The notes under the pieces: generated by a model
The model's input: the letters and a program-made list of their open reading frames with translations, nothing else
What the model was told of the DNA's origin: nothing
The model's database searches: none
Program-made: the position numbers and the translations under genes
From: Prorocentrum cordatum
Lineage: Eukaryota; Sar; Dinophyceae; Prorocentrales; Prorocentraceae
DNA length: 33,608 bases
Reading direction: 5' to 3'
NCBI GenBank assembly: GCA_963575745.1
Contig: CAUYUJ010002755.1
Coordinates: 52,501-86,108, forward strand
Shown: in pieces, positions 8,998 to 18,678 of the stretch
Position numbering within the stretch: the stretch's first letter is position 1
Layout: the number at the start of each line of letters is the position of its first letter

Positions 8998-10170
8998 ATG
9001 CCAGCGAAGTCGAAGGACATGGCCAGGAGAAGAGCAGCGCCAGAGATTGATGAGGAACACCTGAACGACGTGCTGAGAACTTGGGTAAAAAAAGTTGGCT
9101 GCTCAACAGCGTTCGATTTCGGTGAGTACAAAACCCTACCCAAGGCGTCCGCCGTGAATGGTCCCGCGCTGGCGGCTCAGAAGCAGTTCCTGGAGGCACT
9201 ACACAGTGTGTCAGAGACGTTGGAGTGGAAATACACAGATCTCAAGACGGCGGTTCGTAACGTCATCAACAATGACTTCCCAGCTATCAAGAACTCGTTT
9301 CCAACCTCCGAGCACGTGTCTTTGGCAGGAGACTTGGCTGACAGAATCATGACCATGTCCAATCACGCAAGGCGCATCAAGAACCTCAAGAGATTGCAAG
9401 AGGCGAAGAGCAAGTGCACCAAATTCCAAGAAACCGCGCTCGACGGGATTCGCAACATGCTGATGGACTTGCCCGACCAGGACAAACGCAGCATAGATGC
9501 GGATGACATTTGTTCAACGCCCAAGAGGAGATGCAGAGGCAAGGGGAGCCACCTTCTGAGCACCCCCGACAGCGAGCGCCCTACCATGTTCGATTTGATG
9601 GACGCGGAGATCCCCGCGACACCTTGCAGCGATGCGGCGGTGGACTGTGGAGAACTTGCGTTTTCCGACCTGATGGGCATGCCGATGCGAAAAACCCCCG
9701 ATGATCAGGACGTAGCAGAACGCACTGGCCCCGCAAAGAAGCCGGCTGCAGCAGATCGCAAAGTTCTCACTCCAAAAAGTTTGTTGGACGACGCTTTGGA
9801 AACGAGCCCGGTTCCTCCGAGGAAGCAGGATCTCAAGAATGCGTTGGCGGCCATTAAAGATTCTGCAAAGAAGCAACAGTCCAAGGAGAAAATCAAGGCG
9901 ACGGCCGCTGCAGTTTCCAAGGCCACGTGCACGAGCAAGAATAAGAAGGACCCCGACGCGACCTATCGCCATGTCAAGTTACATATGATGGTTTACCCAA
10001 GCCGCGCAGTGGCGGTTCGCGTGACGGGCGGCTGTCAGCTGGTCCAGATCAAGACGTCTTCCAACCTCAAGAAAAACATGGCGCTCGCTAAAAAACTCAA
10101 AGCCATGCTGGAGAACGGCCAAAAACTGAAGGACGTGATCTTGGAGAAGAAAAAGATGATGCAATCATGA
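8998..10170 (+). CDS. Lysine-rich protein of unknown function (dinoflagellate-type paralogue family)
   Basis: A 390-residue intact frame. I chose the ATG at 8998 (MPAKSKDMARRR) over an in-frame ATG 26 codons earlier because protein-like composition starts there. Residues 14-160 look like a predicted alpha-helical domain (EIDEEHLNDVLRTWVKKVG, LEALHSVSETLEWKYTDLK). Residues 170-320 are a low-complexity linker rich in Lys, Ser, Thr, Pro and Asp, with basic patches (PKRRCRGKG at 175-183, KKQQSKEKIK at 291-300) that could act as nuclear localisation signals. Residues 322-390 form a compact C-terminal module: TYRHVKLHMMVYPSRAVAV, then KTSSNLKKNMALAKKLKAML, ending in a Lys-rich helix. I cannot name a function. 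The frame has no introns and no spliced-leader relic upstream. It may be a component of a repeated or mobile gene family like the one at 13714-14940, but that is inference. Confidence 0.8.
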   Translation: MPAKSKDMARRRAAPEIDEEHLNDVLRTWVKKVGCSTAFDFGEYKTLPKASAVNGPALAAQKQFLEALHSVSETLEWKYTDLKTAVRNVINNDFPAIKNSFPTSEHVSLAGDLADRIMTMSNHARRIKNLKRLQEAKSKCTKFQETALDGIRNMLMDLPDQDKRSIDADDICSTPKRRCRGKGSHLLSTPDSERPTMFDLMDAEIPATPCSDAAVDCGELAFSDLMGMPMRKTPDDQDVAERTGPAKKPAAADRKVLTPKSLLDDALETSPVPPRKQDLKNALAAIKDSAKKQQSKEKIKATAAAVSKATCTSKNKKDPDATYRHVKLHMMVYPSRAVAVRVTGGCQLVQIKTSSNLKKNMALAKKLKAMLENGQKLKDVILEKKKMMQS

Positions 10171-10344
10171 GGGCTGCCCCAACCTGCTGACCGCCCAGTG
10201 CAGGGGCGGTGCAACGTGGAAAGAGGAGCGCGCATGTGCGCATGCTGCGAGCGGGGCGCGGCCAAAAAGCAAGAGCCCATAGAAAACATTGACGAACTTG
10301 CGTCTGACCTCTGCGCATGGCTTCCAGCTTCTGACTTCACTTGT

Positions 10345-10349
10345 GGTGG

Positions 10350-10403
<54 letters not shown>

Positions 10404-10605
10404 CTCTCTCTCTCTATCTCTCTCTCTTTCTCTCTCTCTCTCTCTCCTCCTTTCTCTTTCACACCTTTCTCCTCCTCCTCCTCCCTCCCTCCCTCCCTCC
10501 CTCCTCCCCGTCGTCGTCATCCTCCTCCTTCTCTCTCTCCTTCTCCTCCTCCTCCTGCTTCTCCTCCACCTTCTCCTCCCCGTCCTCTCTCTCTCTCATC
10601 CTCCT
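10345..10605. repeat. Compound CTG / CT / CTC microsatellite
   Basis: About 17 CTG/GCT triplets (10352-10402) run directly into (CT)n (10402-10447), then CTC/CCT and TCC tracts to about 10600. Long open frames on both strands (poly-Leu, poly-Ala, poly-Ser) come from the repeat. Confidence 0.95.
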
Positions 10606-11114
10606 GATGATGAGCTCGTTTCTTTGTTCCTACTATCCCCCCCGTTGCCCACGTCGCCCCTGAAATTCGGCACGCACGCGGCAACGCGGAGACTGGCAGG
10701 AGCAATGAGCAAACCAGGAACCCAGCCCTGCCACTTTTGCCACCCTTCCCCCCCATCCGTCGTTTACGCTGCTTCGAGCCTTCCTGCGGAAGAGCGGGTA
10801 AAAATTGATTGCGCCCCCCTGGAACGCAGCAGGGGGAGGCGGCGGAGGAGGAGCACTTTCCTCAGGACAGAGGACAAGGAGGAATAAAAGGAGCAGCAGC
10901 AGCAGGCGGAGGACGAGGAAGGGGGAGAGGAGCGGGGGGAGAAGGAGGAGGAGGAGGAGCAGCAGCAGCAGCAGCAGCAGCGGCAGCATCAGCAACAGCT
11001 GCAGGCGGAAGTTGACGAGCAGGAGCAGGAGCATGAGCTGGATCGCGAGCAGGAGTAGGGCGGGCATCCAGAAGCAAGCCCCGGATCACGAGCAGGGCGG
11101 GCATTCGGCTACCA
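10606..11114. repeat. GGA/GCA-rich low-complexity DNA
   Basis: 10606-10815 is non-repetitive and non-coding as far as I can see. 10830-11050 is made of GGAGGA, GCAGCAGCA and GAGCAGGAGCAGG tracts. Confidence 0.8.
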
Positions 11115-12835
11115 ATGTTGAAACCCCACCCTTTCGGAGGCTGATTCTCAAACAAGGTAAGGGGCTGGCTTCGTTACGAACCACCTTCCAGAGCATAAAG
11201 ACGGGACAGGCCCTCAAGACGGCCTCATAGGCCCTTAGGACAGCCCTCAGCGGTGAGAAGTAGAGGCCCTTACTTATTGTGATAATCCACCCTTTTGGAG
11301 GCTGATTCTCAAACAAGGTAAGGGGCTGGCGTCTCGGCGACCCACATTTCAGAGCATAAGACGGGCCAGGAGGCCCTCACGATGGCATCACAAAAGCATT
11401 TTAAGACACCCCGCATCGGTGAGAAGTAGAGGCCCTTACCTATTTTGAAAATCCACCCTTTTGGAGGCTGATTCTAAAACAAAGAAAGGGCTGGTTTCGT
11501 TACAAACCTGTCCCTCTGGGGCGGCTCAAGGACTGGGCCACTGTACCCCCTTGAATTCCCGAGGCCCTCAAGATGGCATCAAAAGGCATTTAAGACACCC
11601 CGCAGCGGTGAGAAGTAGAGGCCCTTACACCTATTTTGAACATCCACCCTTTTGGAGGCTGATTCTCAAAATGGGTAAGGGGCTGGTTTCGTTGCAAACC
11701 TGTGCCTCTGGGGGGGCTCAAGGGCTGGGTCACTGTACCCCCTTGAATTCCCGAGGCGCCGTGCTCCCTGGGATTCCCTTGAATTCTCGTACCCCCTTGA
11801 ATTCCCGAGGCCCTCAAGATGGCATCAAAAGGCATTTAAGACACCCCGCAGCGGTGAGAAGTAGAGGCCCTTACCTATTTTGAAAATCCACCCTTTTGGA
11901 GGCTGATTCTCAAAATGGGTAAGGGGCTGGTTTCGTTGCAAACCTGTGCCTCTGGGGGGGCTCAAGGGCTGGGTCACTGTACCCCCTTGAATTCCCGAGG
12001 CGCCGTGCTCCCTGGGATTCCCTTGAATTCTCGTACCCCCTTGAATTCCCGAGGCCCTCAAGATGGCATCAAAAGGCATTTAAGACACCCCGCAGCGGTG
12101 AGAAGTAGAGGCCCTTACACCTATTTTGAACATCCACCCTTTTGGAGGCTGATTCTCAAAATGGGTAAGGGGCTGGTTTCGTTGCGAACCTGTGCCTCTG
12201 GGGGGGCTCAAGGGCTGGGTCACTGTACCCCCTTGAATTCCCGAGGCGCCGTGCTCCCTGGGATTCCCTTGAATTCTCGTACCCCCTTGAATTCCCGAGG
12301 CCCTCAAGATGGCATCAAAAGGCATTTAAGACACCCCGCAGCGGTGAGAAGTAGAGGCCCTTACCTATTTTGAAAATCCACCCTTTTGGAGGCTGATTCT
12401 CAAAATGGGTAAGGGGCTGGTTTCGTTGCGAACCTGTGCCTCTGGGGTGGCTCAAGGGCTGGGTCACTGTACCCCCTTGAATTCCCGAGGCACCGTGCCC
12501 CCTTGAATTCCCGAGGCGCCGTGCCCCCTGGGATTCCCTTGAATTCTCGTACCCCCTTGAATTCCCGAGGCCCTCAAGATGGCATCAAAAGGCATTTAAG
12601 ACACCCCGCAGTGGTGAGAAGTAGAGGCCCTTACCTATTTTGAAAATCCACCCTTTTGGAGGCTGATTCTCAAAATGGGTAAGGGGCTGGTTTCGTTGCG
12701 AACCTGTGCCTCTGGGGGGGCTCAAGGGCTGGGTCACTGTACCCCCTTGAATTCCCGAGGCGCCGTGCCCCCTTGAATTCCTGAGGCGCCGTGCCCCCTG
12801 GAATTCCTCTGAGCTTCCGTCCCCCCTTGAATTCC
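11115..12835. repeat. Tandem array whose unit length increases stepwise
   Basis: The landmark TCCACCCTTTTGGAGGCTGA lies at 11286, 11452, 11643, 11887, 12133, 12377 and 12647, with a diverged copy near 11125. The spacings are therefore about 161, 166, 191, 244, 246, 244 and 270 bp. Growth comes from extra copies of a ~26-bp subrepeat, CCCCTTGAATTCCCGAGGC plus GCCGTG. Each unit ends GGTGAGAAGTAGAGGCCCTTA. The text before the landmark alternates between GAACATCC and GAAAATCC, which makes a 490-bp dimer. Open frames (SRGPQDGIKRHLRHPAAV) repeat in step with the array and are not genes. It is not a CRISPR array: the units are long and have no unique spacers. Confidence 0.95.
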
Positions 12836-13235
12836 TGAGGCCCGAGGCGAGATCCGCACAAACGGAACCAACGCGTGGAGTCAGCGCGAGCGTGAATCCG
12901 CTTCCCCTCATGGGGGCTACGACGGTACCCATCGCACTGCACAGAGGCGCTAAAGCAAGCAACGAACATGTAACGACATTCGGCCCGCAAAGGATAGCGA
13001 ACGCAGGGGGCTCTCAGAGCATAAAGTTGGGCCAGGGCCAGGAGGCCCTCAAGACTGCCTCTAAGGCCTTTCAGATAACCCGCCGTTTCGTTTGAGACAT
13101 CCTCGGGAAGTTTGGATCAGAGATGGCGCGTGCGAGGTGCTCCATCCACTCTCGCCTGAGACATCCTCGCAAATCTGACCTTCCAAATGTGGTGCCCTGA
13201 GGTGGGGTGGCCTTTTTCCGCCTGAGGCATCCTTG
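12836..13235. repeat. Array remnant and 64-bp repeat cluster 2
   Basis: 13015-13080 (GAGCATAAAGTTGGGCCAGG..AGGCCCTCAAGAC) resembles the early units of the upstream array. 13081-13235 holds about three diverged 64-bp repeats (CGTTTCGTTTGAGACATCCTCG, then GAGACATCCTCGC, then GAGGCATCCTTGC). The 12840-13010 stretch between them is unique sequence. It carries a 20-mer (12853-12872) that is repeated at 18370-18389. Confidence 0.7.
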
Positions 13236-13385
13236 CACCCATGAAGACTCATGAATTCATGAGAATTCACATGAACACTCATGAATTCATAGGTCTTCAT
13301 GGGGCTTCATGTGCATTCATGGGTCTTCATGGTTCTTCATGGGTTTACTCTTGGCTTCATGGATCTTCATGTGAATTCTCATGAT
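13236..13385. repeat. TTCATG minisatellite
   Basis: About a dozen degenerate units built on CTTCATGGG and ATTCATGAG. Many read CATGAATTCATG and are self-complementary. The open frames (GLHVHSWVFMVLHG; on the other strand MKTYEFMSVHVNSHEFMSLHG) follow the repeat and are not genes. Confidence 0.9.
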
Positions 13386-13713
13386 GCCGCATGGGCCGCA
13401 TCTACAAAGCATGCGGCAATCATCATAAGTTCGATAGCACGTGCCAGCAAGGCAGAAAATCATGAGACTAGCCTACTTTCGCCTTGTTCGAACGGCCCCA
13501 GGCCCAGAGGCATCCGAGGCGTCAGGCAGCTCCAGAGAAGCCCAGGGATCCACGGAAGGCTTTAAAAAAACTTAGAGAGGCCCAGTGCGGCCAACTTGAT
13601 ACAATCTCTGTTGTTACCCATGTCCTCCTCGGCTCAAGTTCTCCCTCCCGCTCCAAACGAGCATCTCCGAACCACTTGCAACATTGGTGTTGCCGCTAGC
13701 GCGCCCATTCGCG
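13386..13713. other. Upstream region of the 13714 gene
   Basis: Non-repetitive DNA with no RNA gene seen. CGGCTCAAG at 13632-13640 matches only the 3' end of the spliced leader and is not counted as a relic. Confidence 0.4.
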
Positions 13714-14940
13714 ATGGGCAAACCGACGAAGACTGCCACCAGGACCGCACTCAGAAGGCCCGCCTCGTTCGGAGTGGCCAAGGCCACACTGAAGAGACCA
13801 TTCTGGGCAGGCGCAGCGCGCCTCTCCGAAGAGAACCTGAGAAAGCACGATGAATTTGTCACGACAGCGGCTGGAGGGGCCAAGACGATCGAAGAGGTGG
13901 GCGCGAAGTTCAATGCGCTGGACTCCAAGACGCAGATGTCCGTGTGGAAGATGTTCGAGAAATCAAGGCTCGCCGAGGGCCATGCCGAGGAGTACGCGAA
14001 CTGCACCAAGGGCACCGGCGCAATTGCCAAAAAGCAGAAGTTGTTGAAGAAATTGATCTTGGACAAGGGGCAGTGTGGCGGTCACTACTTGCCTTACATG
14101 CAGGAGATCAACATCAGCAAGGCCAGGACGGTTGAGGAGCAGTGGCTCCCGCTGACTAAGGCACAGAGGCGCTGGGGAAATCAAGAATTGGTTGAGCGAG
14201 TCAAATCTGGTAGCGTCAGAGCTCGGCGCGATCCCAAGGACAGGCGATTCTGGGAGTTCCAGCTGGTGACCGACAAGAAGGCCGTGACTGCGACGCTCAA
14301 CAAAAAGTTGAAAAAGCAGACGGAATCGAACAAAGCCCTTGACAACAAGGCGTTCCTGAAGTTCCAGAAGGCAAATCCGTACGAACTGAACGAGGAGGAC
14401 TTCGACATGGGCGCCGGAGAGGATGAAACCTCGGACGAAGACTCTGAGACGCTCGATGTTGATCTGGCGAAGACGCTTGGCATCAAGGAGAAGGCTACGC
14501 CTGGGCAGAAGGCAGGTGCGGGGAAAGGCGCCGCCTCCAAGATGGAACAGATGTCAAATATCGAGGGGGTGGGCAAGGACGCTGTGAAGATGAGGCTCGT
14601 CACTTTCAAGGGCGCCCTGGAGAAGGACGAGTCGTTCTTGGACATGGTCAATCTCAGGTTCTTGCAGAAGAACCCAGGGAAATTCAAGACTGAGAGCTCC
14701 ACGATTCGCCGTCTCTTGAAAAAGTTGGCCGAAGCCATCGTCGCAATCAAGGAGCACCGCGCGTCCCAGACTATCAAGCAGGACGCCGTGAAAAGGACTA
14801 TGATCACGTGCCTTGGTGTCATGAAAGAGGTCAAGGCCTTCAAGGTTGACCTGCGGAAGAAGGGCCTCCCCCCGAAGGCGGGCTCCGCCAAGGATAAAGA
14901 GGACGACGGGGATGACGCCGAGGGCGACGAGGACGAGTGA
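13714..14940 (+). CDS. Lysine-rich, acid-tailed protein of unknown function (dinoflagellate multicopy family)
   Basis: A 408-residue intact frame starting MGKPTKTATRTALRR. The frame extends 10 codons upstream only through a non-ATG start, so I take the ATG at 13714. Residues 36-125 form a helical segment. Residues 140-183 hold the most conserved-looking block (TVEEQWLPLTKAQRRWGNQ, then ERVKSGSVRARRDPKDRRF), which I recall as typical of a family repeated many times in dinoflagellate genomes. Residues 228-250 are strongly acidic, and 290-380 form a second helical block (LDMVNLRFLQKNPGKFKTES, KKLAEAIVAIKEHRASQTI). The tail DKEDDGDDAEGDEDE is acidic. The alternation of basic and acidic segments suggests a nuclear or nucleic-acid-associated protein, which is inference only. 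There is no intron, and no leader relic is seen. I cannot name a biochemical function. Confidence 0.82.
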   Translation: MGKPTKTATRTALRRPASFGVAKATLKRPFWAGAARLSEENLRKHDEFVTTAAGGAKTIEEVGAKFNALDSKTQMSVWKMFEKSRLAEGHAEEYANCTKGTGAIAKKQKLLKKLILDKGQCGGHYLPYMQEINISKARTVEEQWLPLTKAQRRWGNQELVERVKSGSVRARRDPKDRRFWEFQLVTDKKAVTATLNKKLKKQTESNKALDNKAFLKFQKANPYELNEEDFDMGAGEDETSDEDSETLDVDLAKTLGIKEKATPGQKAGAGKGAASKMEQMSNIEGVGKDAVKMRLVTFKGALEKDESFLDMVNLRFLQKNPGKFKTESSTIRRLLKKLAEAIVAIKEHRASQTIKQDAVKRTMITCLGVMKEVKAFKVDLRKKGLPPKAGSAKDKEDDGDDAEGDEDE

Positions 14941-15299
14941 GCCGCCGGTTTGCTTCTGATAACACATGGCCCAAGAAACGCACTGAGACCTCTCGAGGTC
15001 AGTCCGCGCATGGCTTCGGTCGGCCATCTTCCTGCACTCAGCGGCACCGCCTCTGTTTTGACTCCGTCTGGCATCGCCGTGCTAATGAGAGGCATTATGG
15101 CATTGTTTGGATCGACCCTGCACGCCTGCTCTATCCCGCGAGATGTAATGAAAGCAATACGTGCGTTTGATCCTGTATGTTCCCTACCTAGGCTCTGCCT
15201 AGAAGGGTTCTTACTCTCTTAGCTTAAAAGGGCCGGGCAGTGGAAATCGCCCCGGGCGGTTCCCCCAGTCCCCGCCCCGCGGTTCCCCCCAGTCCCCTG
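14941..15299. other. Downstream flank of the 13714 gene
   Basis: No gene is recognised. CCTAGGCTCTGCCTAG near 15187 is a small inverted motif. 15233-15299 has runs of CCCCAGTCCCC. Confidence 0.4.
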
Positions 15300-15724
15300 G
15301 GAGCTTTAGCTTTAGCTTTAGCTTTAGCTTAGCTTTAGCTTAGCTTTAGCTTAGCTGTAGCTTAGCTTTAGCTTAGCGTTTCACTTAGCGTTTCACTTAG
15401 CTTTTCGCTTAGCGTTTAGCTTAGCTTTAGCTTAGCTTTAGCTGAGCTTGAGCTTAGCTGTAGCTTAGCTGTAGCTTAGCTTTAGCTTAGCTTTAGCTTA
15501 GCTGTAGCTTAGCTTTAGCTTAGCTTTAGCTTAGCTGTTGCTCAGCTTTAGCTTAGCTGTTGCTCAGCTTTAGCTTAGCTTTAGCTTAGCTTTAGCTTAG
15601 CTTTAGCTTAGCTTTAGCTTAGCTTTAGCTTAGATTTAGCTTGGCTTTAGCTTAGCTTTAGCTTAGCTTTAGCTTAGCTGCGGTTTAGCTCTAGCTTCGC
15701 TTTAGCTTAGCTTTAGCTTAGCGT
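15300..15724. repeat. TTTAGC/TTAGC minisatellite
   Basis: About 425 bp of alternating TTTAGC and TTAGC (an 11-bp unit, GCTTTAGCTTA), with point variants such as GCTGTAG, GTTTCAC and GCTGTTGCTC. The motif resembles the TTTAGGG telomere type but has C in place of GGG, and it is internal. It is stop-rich (TAG) in forward frames, so it is not coding. Confidence 0.95.
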
Positions 15725-16257
15725 TACTGTTACTACTAATGCTGTTTTCCTAGGGGTTCCAACTCCTAGGTAGGGTCGCACTGGGATAATTAGTTTTTGC
15801 CCAGAACCACCAAGGCCACGAAATGGGATAAACGATTTGTCAGGGATCAGGTGGCAGCCACGCTCAGGATTTCCAGTGGTTCATTCGGCGTCGGTCGCTG
15901 CGCTTACATGTTGCAGGCGGAAACAGGGGCCGCAAAGATTTGCGTTCCCAGAGGCCCTTCCCGGATCATTATTTCGGACGTCCACATAATTTCCTCCGGG
16001 GACCTCATGCTGGCGCGTCATCCAGAATGAGTCGAGGCGAAAAACTCGCCGTAAGGATCCTTAGGGCGGGGTTTTCACAGAGTTCATTTCTCCTGTGGCG
16101 GTGGGGGTACCCGCCTCGAAACGGCAGCATGCCACGTAACATGCGCATGACCTGCTAGAGGTGCCCCCCCCCCATTCCCTGCCGTACCCATTTAGGCTCG
16201 AATGATTGCCGACTGCATAGAACTGCGCGTGCCAGTATACAGCTCCCACGATCCAGC
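15725..16257. other. Region upstream of the transposase-like gene
   Basis: Starts with an inverted motif, CCTAGGGGTTCCAACTCCTAGG (in two parts, about 15750-15771). A 77-codon open frame (15797-16030) begins with a non-ATG codon and shows no motif. I see no gene. Confidence 0.4.
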
Positions 16258-18340
16258 ATGGCAGAACGCGGAGGACATAAGCAGAGGAGGCTACATGGCA
16301 AAAGGTCCGTCCATGCTGAAGCTGATGATGTCCGTGGGCATTCGCCGATGTGGACGCTCTTGATGAAGAGATTCGCTTGGGGTCACATGTCTGCTTCGCA
16401 AGTCCAGGAGATCGCGAAGGCTGCCCTGGACAGCGGCGCCGACAGGTCGGACGTGAGGGCGCTTGCGAGGCTCGGCGCTTACGGCAATCAGAGCGGCAAC
16501 TGCCACCGAGACTTGACGAGGGCCTACTTCTCAGATCTAGCTGCCCCGCAGCCGATGGATGTGCTGACGAATTTACGGGTGAGAGGCGACGATGGGCAAT
16601 TTGCAGAGCAGGAGGTTAACGTAAGTATTTTGTGCCCCCATGATTGGGCGCAGTGCCTAGGCGCCCACGACAGGCTCGATGAGATCGCGGGCAGCGCGGC
16701 TGACGCGAGCGAGTTCTGGGCGGCCCAGGATTTCAGCAATAATCCCCAGTATAAGCACAGCCCATACTTTCAAACGCTCGCTCGTGAAGCCACGGCGGCT
16801 CGGCGAGCCAAGAGACCAGGGGGTTGGCAGCCGATGCCCTTGCTTTTGCATGGCGATAGCGTGCCGATGACAGAGCACGACAGCGTGACCATGATTTCAA
16901 TGAGAGGCATTTTGAGCAAATTGCCAGTGAACCAGAGCCAGTTGGCGCCGGTGGCTTTGCCGAAAACTTGCCAGGCAGGTCGAGGCACATGGGGCCCAAT
17001 ATGGCGCGTGCTTGCCTGGTCTTTTGCAGCTCTAGCCGACGGCGAACACCCGAGAAAACAACCAAATGGGGATGCTTGGCCCGCCGGCCACCCACGGCGT
17101 CTCCTCGCTGGCGAGAAACTTCCGAAGGCGGTAATTACTGTGATAGCGGGTGACATCGAATGGTTCTGCCAGGAATTTGGTTTCCCCTATGCCATGTCCA
17201 ACTACCCCTGCGCATATTGCACGTGCGACAATTGCACGCCTCCTGGGCCAAACCCATTCACAGATTTCAGGCGGGATGCGAAATGGAAAGCAACCATGTT
17301 ATCGCACAGAGACTTCCGCGCCAAGTTCAAACACATACTTTTCGACAGGGTGCCGGGGGTCAGTTTCTACACGTTGAAGCTTGACTGTCTCCACGTACTA
17401 GATTTGGGAGTGGCATGCCATCTATACGGGAACCTGATGTGGGAGATCTTGGAGGACGAGCTTCCTGGCAACAGGGAGGCGTCTATGGCTACATTAAAAC
17501 AAGGCGATCACACACGCATACAACGAGCTATCCGTTCCAGCCGCGCAGACAATACCCAAGCTCGATGCCACCGACATCGCCAAATCAAACGAGGTGTTCC
17601 CATTGCTGAAGCACGTGAAAGGACGGAAGGTGCGGCATTTCGCACCTGTTGCCTTGATGCTTGCTGAAAAGTACAGGACGGAAGATGTCCACAGTCAGCA
17701 CCGATACGAATGCGTGAAAGCCCTCCGTGACGTTTACGATATGTGTGACAGGCAGGAACACGTATGGCCCGACGATGTACATAATGATTTTGCTCGGGCC
17801 GTGGAGGCCCTTCTTGGCCATTACGGTTGGTTGGCCAAGAATGCTTTGAATCGAGGCGTGAAGAGATACAGCATTGTGCAGAAGCACCATTTGGCAGCGC
17901 ATCTGCCAGACCAGTCGCAGTGGCTCGCACCGCGATGCTGCTGGACGTATGGTTCTGAATCGTTTATGGGCCTATGCAAGAAGATATGTGCATCATGTGT
18001 GAAAGGCACTCCAGCCGCTTCCGTGTCACCTAAATTTATGGAGAAATCAGTCGCGTTTCGCGAACCTCCACCGGCCCAGCCTAAAAAAGCAGACACTCGA
18101 ACGAAGAGGAGCGATCATCGGGAGCTGTCCTCCCCGCCTCCTCCTCCTCGTCCTCGCTCTTGGGTCCTGGTATGGTGCCCGATGCGGGTGTTCAATCGGG
18201 CACGCGCGCACTGTTCGCCAACAGTCTTGGGTCATGGCCGTCATGCTGGCTTTCGGGGTGTTCAATCGAAGTTTCACGTGGGGGTTAGACTGTGGCGTTT
18301 CTTACATATTTTGTGTTTTTCACTGCAAACGAAGCCATAA
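16258..18340 (+). pseudogene. Transposase-like gene (DDE-type candidate) broken by a single-base frameshift
   Basis: Two adjoining open frames together form one protein. The first runs from ATG 16258 (MAERGGHKQRRL) to about 17495, and the second from about 17500 to 18060 or further. One extra A in the run at 17496-17499 separates them: without it MATL runs straight into NKAITHAYNEL. Features: LLLHGDSVP with Asp200; a cysteine cluster PCAYCTCDNC (Cys318, 321, 323, 326); LDCLHVLDLGV with Asp376 and His379; and in the second frame WTYGSESFMG (Glu codon at 17957-17959). The spacing suggests a D..D..E RNase H-fold nuclease with a Cys-rich insertion, as in CACTA/Tnp2-like transposases. This is inference, and the family is one I recall as multicopy in dinoflagellates. 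Past 18060 the frame becomes Pro/Arg-rich and is probably readthrough. I found no terminal inverted repeats. The extra A could also be an assembly error. Confidence 0.65.
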
Positions 18341-18678
18341 ACCAATGACGCCAAAGCGCCAAAGCAAGCTCCGCACAAACGGAACCAACACAGAATAAGC
18401 AAACAGCAAGGAGGGAGAAGGAAAAAAAAATGGCAATCTCGGGCGCAAGCCTAACATTGAGGATTGGCCGGTACGGCCAAAATGGGCGCCGCCCCGCAGG
18501 CGCCAACCTGGGCCGACAAATCGCGCCCCCCCCCCCCCTCCTGCGCAAGTAAGCAGCCAGCGGACACCACAAAGAGGAGGAGGAGGAGGACGAGAGAAGG
18601 GAATAGGATATTCCAAAACATCTGGCGCAGCGTTCGGACCAACCTGCGATAGGCGAGGCGTTTCTTATATATTTTGTG
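18294..18678 (-). mobile_element. Candidate short retroposon with 22-bp direct repeats
   Basis: Near-identical 22-bp direct repeats (GGCGTTTCTTAcATATTTTG.. at 18294-18315 and ..TTAtATAT.. at 18657-18678, one mismatch) enclose 341 bp. Just inside the left repeat is T5, as expected for a minus-strand insert with a short A tail. The insert includes a C10-type run (18529-18538) and a GGA tract. No protein is recognised and Pol III boxes are not convincing. It could also be a simple local duplication. Confidence 0.4.

Noticed and set aside
11115-12835. CRISPR-like array
   Set aside because: Units of 160-270 bp are repeated as a whole with no unique spacers, and the genome is eukaryotic.
13620-13640. 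Possible degenerate spliced leader before the 13714 gene
   Set aside because: Only the last eight bases match contiguously; about a third of the remaining positions differ, too weak for a relic.
15797-16030. 77-codon plus-strand frame before the transposase-like gene
   Set aside because: Starts at a non-ATG codon and carries no motif; too short to support.
18186-18270. GGGTGTTCAATCG repeated 72 bp apart
   Set aside because: A short direct repeat of 13 bp without other insertion features; likely chance or small local duplication.
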